Notes: generated by a model not told the origin, from the letters alone. A DNA stretch of 64,000 bases from Gammaproteobacteria bacterium (GCA_018401885.1 JAGYKB010000002.1:1-64000); one strand, 5' to 3'. Positions 18,181 to 26,648 are shown, counted from the stretch's first letter. A program made the numbers and translations.

Positions 18181-18311
18181 GAGCTTGTCTCTCTTATTTT
18201 TTTAGCTTAGAACGAGGGATGATATGTTGATCTTATAGCAGCCGATACTACGCCTTGGAGCGAAAGTAGGACAAGTGTCTTTCTGCAATCAATCGGGTCT
18301 TCAATCAAACT

Positions 18312-18497
18312 CTAGTCGGGGTTGGAGTCTGGCCGTTGCGTCATGAACGCCTCTAGCTCCTCTCGGCTCATCATGTCCATGTCCCAGTGGCTGGTGTGGC
18401 GGTCTTTGATCTCTTCGCGCACGATTTTCTTAGGCTTGGCGACCGCTTCGGGTGAGGTGTTTTCGTCTGTGGCCGGGTTACTAGGGTTCTCCATCAT
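18312..18497 (-). CDS. Small acidic/basic cytoplasmic protein, unknown function
   Basis: The 61-aa frame starts at ATG 18497 behind CGGAG at good spacing. The sequence is polar: an N-terminal Pro/Glu-rich part, a basic core (KPKKIVREEIKDRH) and a C-terminal helix (MSREELEAFMTQ). There is no signal or membrane segment. It is taken as real because of the ribosome-binding site and normal composition, but I do not recognise a family. Confidence 0.55.
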   Translation of the reverse strand: MMENPSNPATDENTSPEAVAKPKKIVREEIKDRHTSHWDMDMMSREELEAFMTQRPDSNPD

Positions 18498-18734
18498 ATT
18501 TACTCCGATGAGTGCTGCTTCTGGAGCAGTCTAGTTGCATTAAGTTGCGCTTGGCTAGGCTTTGCATTGATGATGCAGTACGTATTGTAATGAAAGGCAG
18601 TTCGTTTACACTTGGGCTCTCTTTAGCGATCATCCCTAAGAATCGCACCAAGATAGAATCACGACAACTAAACAGCAGTCCAGCTAGCGTTTCGACGACC
18701 AGTAATAAGACTGAGTAAAAATTCGAGGAAGATT

Positions 18735-19715
18735 ATGAAATTCAAGTTATTGGTATCAGCGATTGCGCTTGCTGCTTTTGGATCAGTCTCAGCGGCTGAC
18801 TACAAAGCACCGCGAACAGAGTGGGATCAACCTGATCTGCAGGGCGTCTGGAATTTCGCATCAAACATCCCTATGACGCGCCCGGCTCTTTTCGGCGATA
18901 ACGAGTACATGACGCAGGAGCAGGCTGACATGCTCGCCTCTTACGTTGAGAAGCAGTACGAAGCACTCAATAACGACGGTGTTGGCGGCTACAACACGTT
19001 CTGGGTTGAGCAAGCAGGCCGCGGCGACAATCTGCGTACATCGCTGATCACTTACCCAACTAACGGACAGGTACCCGAGCGCGTCGAGGGTGTTGTCGTT
19101 CAGACGGGCGGCCTTGGGCCTGATATCGAAGGCGAGCGTCCGGTGCGCCTAGTAGTAGGCGGTATTGGCAAGGATTCTTATGAAGACCGTGGTATTTCAG
19201 AGCGCTGCATCGTGGGCTTTAACTCAGGTCCTCCCTTCACGCCGAGCATGTATAACAACAATATTCAGATCGTCCAGAATAAAGATACCGTCGTGATCAT
19301 GACCGAAATGATACACGACGCGCGCATTGTGCCACTCAACAAAGAAGCACACATCGACGACGATATCCGCCTTTGGACGGGTGACTCTCGGGGTTATTGG
19401 GAAGGCGATACCCTGGTAGTCGAGACGCGTAATTTCAACGATCTCACTCAGAGCTTCAGCGTGTTCGGTAGCGCAAAAGACAAATTCCTAACCGAGCGAT
19501 TTACTCGCGTTGACGAGTTCACGGTCGATTACGAATTCACAGTCGACGACCCCAGCACGTTCAAAGATAAAATCGTGGCTCGCGTGCCGATGTCTAAGGT
19601 CGATGGCCAGATGTATGAATACGCCTGCCACGAAGGCAACTATGGCATGACCAATATACTGCGCGGCGAGCGTATGGAAGAGGCTCGTGCAGCGGCTGGC
19701 GAAAGCGGCGAATAG
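18735..19715 (+). CDS. Secreted protein of unknown function with W-x-x-PDLQGVW motif
   Basis: This 326-aa protein has a clear Sec signal peptide ending VSAAD. The mature N terminus carries WDQPDLQGVWNFA, a motif shared by a large set of uncharacterised exported proteins in Acidobacteria and marine Gammaproteobacteria. The C-terminal half has strand-rich segments such as DDIRLWTGDSRGYWEGDTLVVETRNF, suggesting a beta-structure that acts outside the cytoplasm. An AGGAAG site precedes ATG 18735. Its stop is only 21 bp from the inverted repeat in front of dnaE2. The function is unknown. Confidence 0.8.
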   Translation: MKFKLLVSAIALAAFGSVSAADYKAPRTEWDQPDLQGVWNFASNIPMTRPALFGDNEYMTQEQADMLASYVEKQYEALNNDGVGGYNTFWVEQAGRGDNLRTSLITYPTNGQVPERVEGVVVQTGGLGPDIEGERPVRLVVGGIGKDSYEDRGISERCIVGFNSGPPFTPSMYNNNIQIVQNKDTVVIMTEMIHDARIVPLNKEAHIDDDIRLWTGDSRGYWEGDTLVVETRNFNDLTQSFSVFGSAKDKFLTERFTRVDEFTVDYEFTVDDPSTFKDKIVARVPMSKVDGQMYEYACHEGNYGMTNILRGERMEEARAAAGESGE

Positions 19716-19736
19716 CATCTAAGAAGTTCTTCTTCT

Positions 19737-19778
19737 CCGTCTCATAATACTGTATATTTAAACAGTATTATGAGACGG
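19737..19778. repeat. Perfect 17-bp inverted repeat enclosing the dnaE2 LexA box
   Basis: The left arm CCGTCTCATAATACTGT (19737-19753) and right arm ACAGTATTATGAGACGG (19762-19778) are exact reverse complements separated by eight AT bases. The LexA operator forms the centre. The extra symmetry is far beyond what LexA needs. It could be a second dimer site, a cruciform, or a hairpin at the 5' end of the dnaE2 message; there is no T-run to make it a standard terminator. Confidence 0.85.
19750..19765 (+). promoter_or_regulatory. LexA (SOS) operator of dnaE2
   Basis: CTGTATATTTAAACAG matches the gammaproteobacterial LexA consensus CTG-N10-CAG with an AT-only spacer. It lies 17 bp upstream of the dnaE2 start, where bound repressor would block transcription start or early elongation. 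DNA damage should derepress the gene. Confidence 0.88.
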
Positions 19779-19782
19779 CGTT

Positions 19783-22700
19783 ATGATTCCCAAAACCCTC
19801 CCTTTACACACCCCTAAGTCAGACACCCCTAAGTCAGACACCCCAGAGTCTCCCGCGCTAGCTGAGTTGCCCGCCTACGCTGAGCTCTACAGCCTATCTA
19901 ACTTTAGTTTTTTGCGCGCCGCCTCGTATCCTGAAGAGCTTGTAGAGCAGGCACACGCACTCGGCTATTCGGCGCTTGCGCTATGCGATGAGTGTTCGCT
20001 GTCGGGCATCGTGCGGGCGCATAGTGCCGCCAAGCAGCGAGGGCTCAAGCTGCTGATAGGCACGGTGCTTGCCCTAAAATCTGCGACGTTTAAGGACTCG
20101 GAGTCGGGCTGTGCCGATATCTCCGAGGCAGCCCTCGACCTTCGTCTGCTGCTCATCGCTCGCACGCGTCGAGGCTATGGACAGCTCAGTCATCTAATTA
20201 GCTGTGCGCGACGGGCAGCGGGGAAAGGCGACTATTGGCTAGATAGGCAGATGGTCGAAGACAATCTGCCGGAGGAATGCTTTGCGCTGTGGCTACCCAA
20301 TTCTGACGAGGCCGCCGAGCGCCATGCCTTTCAGGCCGCGTGGCTGCAAAGAGTGTTTGGCAGCAATTTGCGTTTAGCAGTGCAGCTGCATCTGCGCGGC
20401 GACGATCGCGGCGAGCTGCAGCGGCTAACGCGGGTCGGCGAACGTTTCGGCATCAGGCTGTGTGCGGCGGGAGGTGCGCTAATGCACGAGCCGAGTCGGC
20501 GCGTGCTTCTGGACACGCTGACGGCGATACGCCTAGGTCGAGCGCTGAATAAGCTAGGCTATGCGGGCGAGCCTAACAACGAGCGCCATCTTCGCGACCG
20601 CGCACGACTCGCCAAACTCTATCCACCGGCGCTGCTTGCTGAGACTGTTAACATCGCCGATGCCTGTGAGTTCTCGCTCGACGAACTGCGCTACGAATAC
20701 CCACGCGAGCTGGTGCCGCCGCAATACACGCCGAGCGGTTGGCTGCGAGAGCTCACCGAGGCAGGGATTCGCGAACGCTGGCCTCAGGGGGTGAGTCCTA
20801 AGGTGCGCAACCTGATCGAGCACGAGCTCGGTTTGGTCAAAGAGCTTGGTTATGAACACTACTTTCTCACGGTACACGACATTGTCGCCTTTGCGAGGCG
20901 TAAGCGCATTCTGTGTCAGGGCCGCGGGTCTGCGGCGAATTCGGCGGTGTGTTATTGCCTAGGCATTACCGAAGTCGATCCCGCACGTGTCGACGTGTTG
21001 TTCGAGCGGTTTATTTCCAAAGAGCGCGATGAGCCTCCCGACATCGATGTAGATTTCGAGAACTCGCGTCGTGAAGAGGTTATTCAATATATCTACGCAA
21101 AGTACGGGCGTGGCCGCGCGGCGCTCGCTGCCACCGTGATCACCTATCAGTCGCGTTCGGCGATTCGCGATATTGGTAAGGCACTCGGATTTGAAGACGC
21201 TGTATTAGACCACCTTTCCAAGGCGATCTACTGGTGGGGCGAAAACTTAGAAGAGCAGCTTGCCGATGCTCAGATTGACAGGACGGACCCTAAGGTAAAG
21301 TTGCTCGTTGAATTAGCGGGTCAACTTATCGGGTTTCCGAGGCATTTGTCGCAGCATGTGGGTGGGTTTGTTATTAGCCAAGGTCCGCTCACTCACCTCG
21401 TGCCGATCGAGAATGCGGCGATGGCAGACCGCACGATTATTCAGTGGGAGAAGAATGACCTCGAGGCACTGGGACTGTTAAAAATCGACGTGCTTGCGCT
21501 CGGTATGCTTAGCGCGGTGCGTAAATGTCTCGACTTGGTGAGTGAATACAGCGATGAGCCGCTGACGATTCAAAAGATTCCAGCCGAGGACCCCGCGGTC
21601 TACGACATGATGTGCGCCGCCGACACGATCGGCGTTTTTCAGATCGAGTCACGTGCGCAGATGAGTATGCTGCCGCGGCTTAAACCACGCTGCTATTACG
21701 ACCTCGTGATTCAGATTGCGATCGTGCGGCCCGGCCCTATACAGGGAGACATGGTGCACCCGTATCTTAATCGTCGTACCGGTAAAGAGGCGATTAGCTA
21801 TCCGAACGAGGCGATTAAAAGCGTGCTTGCGCGAACGCTCGGCGTACCTATTTTTCAGGAGCAGGTAATGCAGCTGGCAATGGTCGCTGCAGGGTTTAGC
21901 GGTGGCGAAGCAGATGGCCTGCGCCGTGCAATGGCCGCATGGAAGCGCAAAGGGGGGTTAGAGCACTACCGCGAAAAACTCGTCACCGGCATGCTCGATC
22001 GAGGCTATGAACCTACTTTTGCCGAGCAGCTGTTTAATCAAATAAAAGGCTTTGGCGACTACGGCTTTCCTGAATCACATTCGGCAAGCTTTGCGCTGAT
22101 CGCCTATGTTTCATCTTGGCTTAAATGCTATCACCCTGCCGCTTTTTGTTGCGCGCTGCTTAACAGTCAGCCGATGGGATTCTATGCACCGGCTCAGCTA
22201 ATTAAAGACGCGCAGCGCCATGGGGTAGAGGTGTTGCCCGTAGAGGTGAATAAAAGTTTGGTTAGCTGTTCGCTTGAGGCTGTCGAAATCGACGAGGTTC
22301 GCAGCTCTCGTCATCGACGGCTGCGGATCGGTTTTAATTTGGTCAAAGGGCTGTCGGATCAGGCCGCGATAGCGATAGTAGAGGCACGCAGCGGTGGCGC
22401 CTATGTGTCCATTCAGGATCTGGTGTTTCGGGCAGGAATCGATCGCTGTGACCTTGAAGCTCTGGCCGCCGCCGACGCGCTGCGTGGTCTGGCAGGAGAT
22501 CGGCATCGTGCGTTCTGGCATGCGGCGGGGGTGATCACGGCGCAGGGCTATTCCTCTCCTTCTTCGCGCATGACGGCAGATTTGTTTGATGACGCGGCGA
22601 ACGTCGACAGCGATTTTGGCCTCGGGGTAATGCTGCCGTTGGCCAGCGAAAGTCAGAATGTTGCAGGTGACTATGCCGCAACAGGGTTTACCTTGCGCAG

Positions 22701-23064
22701 GCACCCGCTCGCGCTGCTGCGCGACCACCTAGCCCGCTTCGGCGCTAGCTCCTCCGAGGAACTTCGGCAGCTCGGTAATGAGCAGATGATGAAGATCGCG
22801 GGTCTGGTAACCTGCCGGCAGCGCCCTATGACGGCATCCGGTGTGACTTTTCTTACCCTAGAGGACGAGGCTGGGCATATGAATGTTGTCGTATGGCCCG
22901 CTCTGGGCGAGCGTCTGCGACCGGTGCTGCGGCAAGCAATGTTGATCGGCGTTGTGGGTAGGGTGCAAGAGAGCGACGGTGTGATTCATGTGATCGCCGA
23001 CAATCTTGTTGACCTAACGAGCTGGCTTGGCGAGCTGTCGCTCTCTTCAAGAGATTTTACCTAG
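19783..23064 (+). CDS. dnaE2: Error-prone DNA polymerase III alpha subunit DnaE2 (ImuC)
   Basis: This is a 1093-aa C-family polymerase, the length expected for DnaE2 and shorter than replicative DnaE. Order of domains: PHP (ELYSLSNFSFLR, LALCDECSLSGIVRAH), palm with catalytic aspartates in PDIDVDF (D420, D422; third Asp in LLKIDVLAL, D569), beta-binding and helix-hairpin regions, and a C-terminal OB fold (KIAGLVTCRQRP...VTFLTLEDEAG). It is the translesion polymerase of the ImuA-ImuB-DnaE2 mutasome. A LexA box lies just upstream. The N terminus carries a short duplicated TPKSD segment not seen in the family core. Unlike the usual imuA-imuB-dnaE2 operon, it is convergent with imuB. Confidence 0.95.
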   Translation: MIPKTLPLHTPKSDTPKSDTPESPALAELPAYAELYSLSNFSFLRAASYPEELVEQAHALGYSALALCDECSLSGIVRAHSAAKQRGLKLLIGTVLALKSATFKDSESGCADISEAALDLRLLLIARTRRGYGQLSHLISCARRAAGKGDYWLDRQMVEDNLPEECFALWLPNSDEAAERHAFQAAWLQRVFGSNLRLAVQLHLRGDDRGELQRLTRVGERFGIRLCAAGGALMHEPSRRVLLDTLTAIRLGRALNKLGYAGEPNNERHLRDRARLAKLYPPALLAETVNIADACEFSLDELRYEYPRELVPPQYTPSGWLRELTEAGIRERWPQGVSPKVRNLIEHELGLVKELGYEHYFLTVHDIVAFARRKRILCQGRGSAANSAVCYCLGITEVDPARVDVLFERFISKERDEPPDIDVDFENSRREEVIQYIYAKYGRGRAALAATVITYQSRSAIRDIGKALGFEDAVLDHLSKAIYWWGENLEEQLADAQIDRTDPKVKLLVELAGQLIGFPRHLSQHVGGFVISQGPLTHLVPIENAAMADRTIIQWEKNDLEALGLLKIDVLALGMLSAVRKCLDLVSEYSDEPLTIQKIPAEDPAVYDMMCAADTIGVFQIESRAQMSMLPRLKPRCYYDLVIQIAIVRPGPIQGDMVHPYLNRRTGKEAISYPNEAIKSVLARTLGVPIFQEQVMQLAMVAAGFSGGEADGLRRAMAAWKRKGGLEHYREKLVTGMLDRGYEPTFAEQLFNQIKGFGDYGFPESHSASFALIAYVSSWLKCYHPAAFCCALLNSQPMGFYAPAQLIKDAQRHGVEVLPVEVNKSLVSCSLEAVEIDEVRSSRHRRLRIGFNLVKGLSDQAAIAIVEARSGGAYVSIQDLVFRAGIDRCDLEALAAADALRGLAGDRHRAFWHAAGVITAQGYSSPSSRMTADLFDDAANVDSDFGLGVMLPLASESQNVAGDYAATGFTLRRHPLALLRDHLARFGASSSEELRQLGNEQMMKIAGLVTCRQRPMTASGVTFLTLEDEAGHMNVVVWPALGERLRPVLRQAMLIGVVGRVQESDGVIHVIADNLVDLTSWLGELSLSSRDFT
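19809..19850 (+). repeat. In-frame 15-bp tandem repeat at the 5' end of dnaE2
   Basis: The unit CACCCCTAAGTCAGA occurs twice exactly (19809-19823, 19824-19838) and then as a degenerate third copy. It encodes repeated TPKSD. Because the unit is a multiple of three, copy changes would alter protein length but not frame. Confidence 0.85.
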
Positions 23065-23087
23065 TGCAAGCTGCGTACTCTTTCCCT

Positions 23088-23112
23088 CGGCTCTCAGCTC
23101 TCAGCCGGTTTT
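23088..23112. terminator. Possible weak terminator between convergent dnaE2 and imuB
   Basis: CGGCT (23088-23092) can pair with AGCCG (23103-23107), followed on plus by TTTT. The stem is short, so this is only a candidate end for dnaE2 transcripts in the 58-bp convergent gap. Confidence 0.3.
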
Positions 23113-23122
23113 CAGCCTGCCT

Positions 23123-24640
23123 TTAGGCGAAATAGCCGTGTAGATACCAGTGCCGTTCGCCGCTGCGCTCACGGTAGATCCACAGTCTGCTCCCACCTCC
23201 CTCGCGTGCAATATAGTAATCGCGGCAAACCTCATCCCCCGACCACCAGCGAGCCTCTATGCGCTCGGGTCCGCTCAATAATGTAATAGCCTGACGATGG
23301 TAGAGGCTGCCACCGCGCAGCGACAGTAACAGAGGCTCGTCGAGTAGCCAGAGTGGGCGCGGGTTGCTCGGCGCTGGTGCATCGCCACTGCCGCCGAGTG
23401 CTAAAGGATAGGTTTCATAGCGGCCTGGGCGCACTGATTCGCTTGCGTATTCGGGGCAGTGTTCTTCGACAGCGCTGAGAGATTTGACCTGTTCGTTACC
23501 CAGACGCGCCTGCAGACGCTCCATAAATTGAGCAAGGCTGTTAGCCGTGCTTTCGGCAGGAGACTCATCCGCGCCTATAAGTAGCGACTCGCTATGGCTC
23601 ATGAAAGCATCGAACTGGGTGACCTTTAGACGCAGGGCCGTAACCGGCGCGGGTATCTGTAGAGAGTCGAGGTGGGTATCGATAAGCAGCATTAGATGCT
23701 GCTGTGAACGGCTCGCTTGTCGCAAACTTATGTCGACCTGAGTTGCCTCGCGGCGCTCGTGGAGCAGGGATAATTCGATGCTGCTGGCACACAGCTCACG
23801 ATGGCGAAGAAAATCGCAAAGCTGCGCGATCATTTCGTCGACCACGGGCCGCAGCCGGTTCAGATTCTCAACCTCATAGGGTAGCTCGTAGGAATGCACA
23901 AACGCCGGCGGGGGCAGATAGTTTTTAATCGGCTCTGGCGCCTTGCCCAGTGCTTTATTGATCAGGGCAAGGAAATCACTACCGAAGCGTCGCCTGAGAC
24001 CTGCCGGCGGCAGTCGCCATAGGTCACCAAGGCGCCTTATGCCCATATTGATCAGTCGCCTGTGCGGCTCAGGCTTAAGCTGCAGGGTCTCGATAGAGAG
24101 TTGGCCTAGTGACGAGCTGAGATTTTCTTTGCGATACACCAGCGTGTTATTGCCTCCGCGCGCGAGCAACAGGCTGCCTTCGATAGTCGGGCAGGCGGCA
24201 TAGGCGAATTCGGGAGACAGCGAGCGTGTGGCGAGGAGTGCCCGAACCCTTTCTTTAAAACTGGCATGAAGAGACTCTGCGCCGCCGAAATACTTGAGTC
24301 CGCTACGGATCTCGAAGACGACGGCCTGTGGCTGCAGGCTTATCGCCGAACTAAATTGCTGCGCTAGCTGTGCGAGGCTGTCGAGGCATTCGCGCTGCTC
24401 GTCTGCCGCGACGGCGCTGAGCTGGGGTAAGTAGAGACAATACCAGAGGCTCTGGCGGCTTTTCTTCGCTGGGACTGTTTGCGGTACCGGATTTAAAGGC
24501 CGCGACCGAGTGTGCTCTTCTCTAGGCTGAGCGGGCGATAGAGCGCTCCGTAGCGCCGAATGGTTTTCTTTGTGTGGGCCAGAGCGGCGATCCGGCTGTG
24601 GCAACAGAGTGAGCTGCGTGGGGCTAGTAGATTTAATCAT
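23123..24640 (-). CDS. imuB: ImuB, Y-family polymerase-like protein of the SOS mutasome
   Basis: This 505-aa protein is a Y-family polymerase relative that acts as the scaffold of the mutasome rather than as a polymerase. Recognisable parts are LWYCLYLPQLSA at the start of the palm, the little-finger region and the diagnostic C-terminal run from ARWWSGDEVCRDYY to WYLHGYFA. There is an N-terminal extension of about 60 polar residues; at residues 9-14 it carries QLTLLP, which resembles a beta-clamp binding motif. The start overlaps the imuA stop by 8 bp, so the two genes are translationally coupled. Expression should follow the LexA box upstream of imuA. Confidence 0.92.
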   Translation of the reverse strand: MIKSTSPTQLTLLPQPDRRSGPHKENHSALRSALSPAQPREEHTRSRPLNPVPQTVPAKKSRQSLWYCLYLPQLSAVAADEQRECLDSLAQLAQQFSSAISLQPQAVVFEIRSGLKYFGGAESLHASFKERVRALLATRSLSPEFAYAACPTIEGSLLLARGGNNTLVYRKENLSSSLGQLSIETLQLKPEPHRRLINMGIRRLGDLWRLPPAGLRRRFGSDFLALINKALGKAPEPIKNYLPPPAFVHSYELPYEVENLNRLRPVVDEMIAQLCDFLRHRELCASSIELSLLHERREATQVDISLRQASRSQQHLMLLIDTHLDSLQIPAPVTALRLKVTQFDAFMSHSESLLIGADESPAESTANSLAQFMERLQARLGNEQVKSLSAVEEHCPEYASESVRPGRYETYPLALGGSGDAPAPSNPRPLWLLDEPLLLSLRGGSLYHRQAITLLSGPERIEARWWSGDEVCRDYYIAREGGGSRLWIYRERSGERHWYLHGYFA

Positions 24641-25571
24641 GATCAGAACCTCGCTGTGTCGACGCTGCTTTTGTTAGGTTGCTGGACGCACTGCCATCGG
24701 CGGCTGTTTGAGGGTGGGCGCCTAGTGTGATGCGCACCGAGCTTTGCCGGTAACTCCCCCGCGCTTTGAGCAGACTGACCTCGGCGTAGGCGCCAGCTAT
24801 CTCAGTAGTTTCAGAAGAAAGCCCTCTGATTTTAATACTCATAGATGATGGTGAGTGCTCACTATTTTTGCTTATGAACAACACCCCGAGAGTTTTGCCG
24901 GTCATTGCTGCGAGCTGCAGGCGGCGCAGTGTCGGCTGCGCAAGGTGGCTATGCCAAGCCAGAACTAAGCCGCAGTGCTGGATTTGCAGTGCTTTTTCCA
25001 TGCTCCAAAGCGCTTCTTTGCTCGATAGTCTCTCTGAGGAGGCTGGCTCTTGAGCTGGCTTTTTCCCGTAAAAGTCCTCAGATCTAAGCGGAGCCTCTGC
25101 GCCGCCTATAATCAAAATTCGCCTAAGATCGATACCTGCCTGAGCCAAGCCTGGCGCGTAAGGCAAATGGGGCGGCTCGATCCAGAGCACCCAGTTACCA
25201 CGTGCGATAAGGTGACGCATCAAAGGCAAAAACAGTTGCAGCTCGCCGACACCCCAGCGCTCGCTCACCACCTCGATGAGCCCCTGCGTTGGCCAGCCGC
25301 CCGCTGGCAGTATAGCGTCGAGTTCGGTAAAGCCAGTCGCTATAGCCTCGCCGGAGAGTCCTTTATGTTCGCGGCCCCGCCAGAGGTTGCGGTTGCTCTC
25401 GAGCAGCTCTTCGATAGTCGGTGAGCTTTTGCCATCGGATTCATTAACGCCCTGTAGCCGGCTAAGGCTGTCACCCATGCCGAGGCTGCTAGCTTCGATG
25501 GGGAAGATCTTAGATGACTTAGATGACTTAGATGACTTTGATGAATCTTGCACGCGAGAAACCTTCGGCAT
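24633..25571 (-). CDS. imuA: ImuA, RecA-like SOS mutagenesis protein (SulA-related)
   Basis: This 312-aa protein is recognised from GLIEVVSERWGVGELQLFLPLM and WVLWIEPPHLPYAPGLAQAGID, hallmarks of ImuA. ImuA is a RecA-related accessory factor of the translesion mutasome. The start at 25571 is 13 bp from the LexA box; there is no strong ribosome-binding site, and ATG at residue 32 (MGDSLSR) is an alternative. The first 25 residues contain an in-frame SSK repeat. Coupled to imuB by an 8-bp overlap. Confidence 0.88.
   Translation of the reverse strand: MPKVSRVQDSSKSSKSSKSSKIFPIEASSLGMGDSLSRLQGVNESDGKSSPTIEELLESNRNLWRGREHKGLSGEAIATGFTELDAILPAGGWPTQGLIEVVSERWGVGELQLFLPLMRHLIARGNWVLWIEPPHLPYAPGLAQAGIDLRRILIIGGAEAPLRSEDFYGKKPAQEPASSERLSSKEALWSMEKALQIQHCGLVLAWHSHLAQPTLRRLQLAAMTGKTLGVLFISKNSEHSPSSMSIKIRGLSSETTEIAGAYAEVSLLKARGSYRQSSVRITLGAHPQTAADGSASSNLTKAASTQRGSDHD
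25510..25545 (-). repeat. In-frame 9-bp tandem repeat at the 5' end of imuA
   Basis: TTAGATGAC (plus strand) occurs three times exactly from 25510 to 25536, followed by a degenerate fourth copy. It encodes the repeated Ser-Ser-Lys or Lys-Ser-Ser run near the ImuA N terminus and keeps the frame. Confidence 0.85.
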
Positions 25572-25584
25572 GGCACCGCAAATA

Positions 25585-25600
25585 CTGTTTATTTATACAG
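25585..25600 (-). promoter_or_regulatory. LexA (SOS) operator of imuA-imuB
   Basis: CTGTTTATTTATACAG fits CTG-N10-CAG with an AT-only spacer, flanked by ATA on one side and TAGTAT on the other. It lies 13 bp upstream of the annotated imuA start, so the imuA-imuB pair should be SOS-induced independently of dnaE2. Confidence 0.88.
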
Positions 25601-25674
25601 TAGTATAGCTGGTGTTTTGAGACAAGCAAGAAAGAAGTAAAAAACGAAGGATGAAGAGCGTGAGAGAAACAGTC

Positions 25675-25710
25675 AGAGAAGCACTTAGAAAAGCACTTAG
25701 AAAAGAAGGT
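25675..25710. repeat. 12-bp tandem repeat between imuA and fau
   Basis: AGAGAAGCACTT, AGAAAAGCACTT and AGAAAAGAAGGT follow one another in an A-rich, gene-free stretch (25601-25739). The third unit is only half conserved. No coding frame or known regulatory role is apparent. Confidence 0.6.
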
Positions 25711-25739
25711 AACAAAATGGGGTGTAGATTTAAAAGAAG

Positions 25740-26372
25740 CTAGTCAGATTCCGTGGATGAAACCAGCATTCTCGTGGGGGTCGCGACTGCTGCGAGGGGG
25801 ACATCCCAGTTTCCGTGAGGTAACGGAGTCGCACAGATCTGGCATTCGTGAGCGATGCCTACTAACAAAGGAGGATTTGCCGGCGCCGAGGAGGCGCGCA
25901 TAAAGTCGAATGCGCGGTCGTAAAAGCCTTTGCCCCTTCCTAGCCGATTGCCGTGTTTGTCGCAGGCGACCAAGGGCACGAGGACGAGGTCGAGATCAGT
26001 TGCCGCGATCGCATCGCAAGAGGGGTCCGGCTCGAGAATGCCCCAGGCGTTGGCAGTAAGTGAAGACGCGTCGCCCTCATAGCGTAGAAAGCGCATCGAG
26101 CAGTCGTCTATTTTGGCGACAGGCAAAAAACAGCGCTTGCCCGCTGCGAGCGCCGCTTCGAGCAAAAACTCCACGCTGAGCTCGCCGTCCGCAGCAAGGT
26201 AGAAGGCGATCGACTCGGCATGGTGAAACGCCGCAGAGCGCCGAAAATGCGCTGCTAGCTGCCGCGCTGACTCGTGCTGCTGCGCCACCGAGAGCGAGCG
26301 GCGCTCGGCGCGAAAATGCGCTCTGAGTTGGGCGCTGTTCATCGAAACAAACTGTTCGCTGTTACACGCCAT
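25740..26372 (-). CDS. fau: 5-formyltetrahydrofolate cyclo-ligase
   Basis: This is a 210-aa enzyme converting 5-formyl-THF to 5,10-methenyl-THF with ATP, a folate salvage step. The diagnostic motif GNRLGRGKGFYDRAF is present, preceded by LVLVPLVACD. Neither ATG 26372 nor the in-frame ATG 26342 (MNSAQLRAHFRAERR) has a strong ribosome-binding site; the latter fits the usual family start better. It lies directly downstream of the 6S RNA gene, the conserved zapA-ssrS-fau order of Gammaproteobacteria. Confidence 0.92.
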   Translation of the reverse strand: MACNSEQFVSMNSAQLRAHFRAERRSLSVAQQHESARQLAAHFRRSAAFHHAESIAFYLAADGELSVEFLLEAALAAGKRCFLPVAKIDDCSMRFLRYEGDASSLTANAWGILEPDPSCDAIAATDLDLVLVPLVACDKHGNRLGRGKGFYDRAFDFMRASSAPANPPLLVGIAHECQICATPLPHGNWDVPLAAVATPTRMLVSSTESD

Positions 26373-26455
26373 ATTGAAAGCTAGCTCAGAACAAGATTGC
26401 GAGAAATGTCTCCAGACATCGTGGGGACGACATCATGTTTAGAAACAGGGTCTGG

Positions 26456-26642
26456 AAATAATGAAGCCCCCCGAAATACCGCTACCAAAGTTGCCCTGAA
26501 CCGAAAGGTTCAGGTGGTGGCCCTCGCGATGCATAAGGCTTTCCGACCAGCGGACATGCACAACAACATCTATCGAGAAGCCTCCGGGGTCACAATTATC
26601 GGCTCAAGAACACTTTTGGCTGGCGAATATCCTAGGGAACTT
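26456..26642 (-). ncRNA. ssrS: 6S RNA
   Basis: No protein gene occupies the interval between zapA and fau, the standard 6S RNA site. On the minus strand it shows segments like E. coli 6S RNA in the same order: TTGAGCCGATAATT (5' arm), GCATGTCC...GGTCGG-AAGCCTTA (centre and 3' side of the bubble), then the hairpin ACCTGAACC-TTTC-GGTTCAGGG and a 3' arm GGTATTTCGGGG. The length is about 185 nt. 6S RNA mimics an open promoter and sequesters sigma70 RNA polymerase in stationary phase. Ends are estimated from the -10 element and from the closing arms. Confidence 0.85.
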
Positions 26643-26648
26643 AGGCGA

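Noticed and set aside
18512-18718. 68-codon plus-strand frame before the secreted protein gene
   Set aside because: No ribosome-binding site and no protein-like pattern; more likely the promoter region of the gene at 18735.
19737-19778. Reading the inverted repeat as an ordinary terminator of the 18735-19715 gene
   Set aside because: The stem is long but not followed by a T-run, and its centre is a consensus LexA operator.
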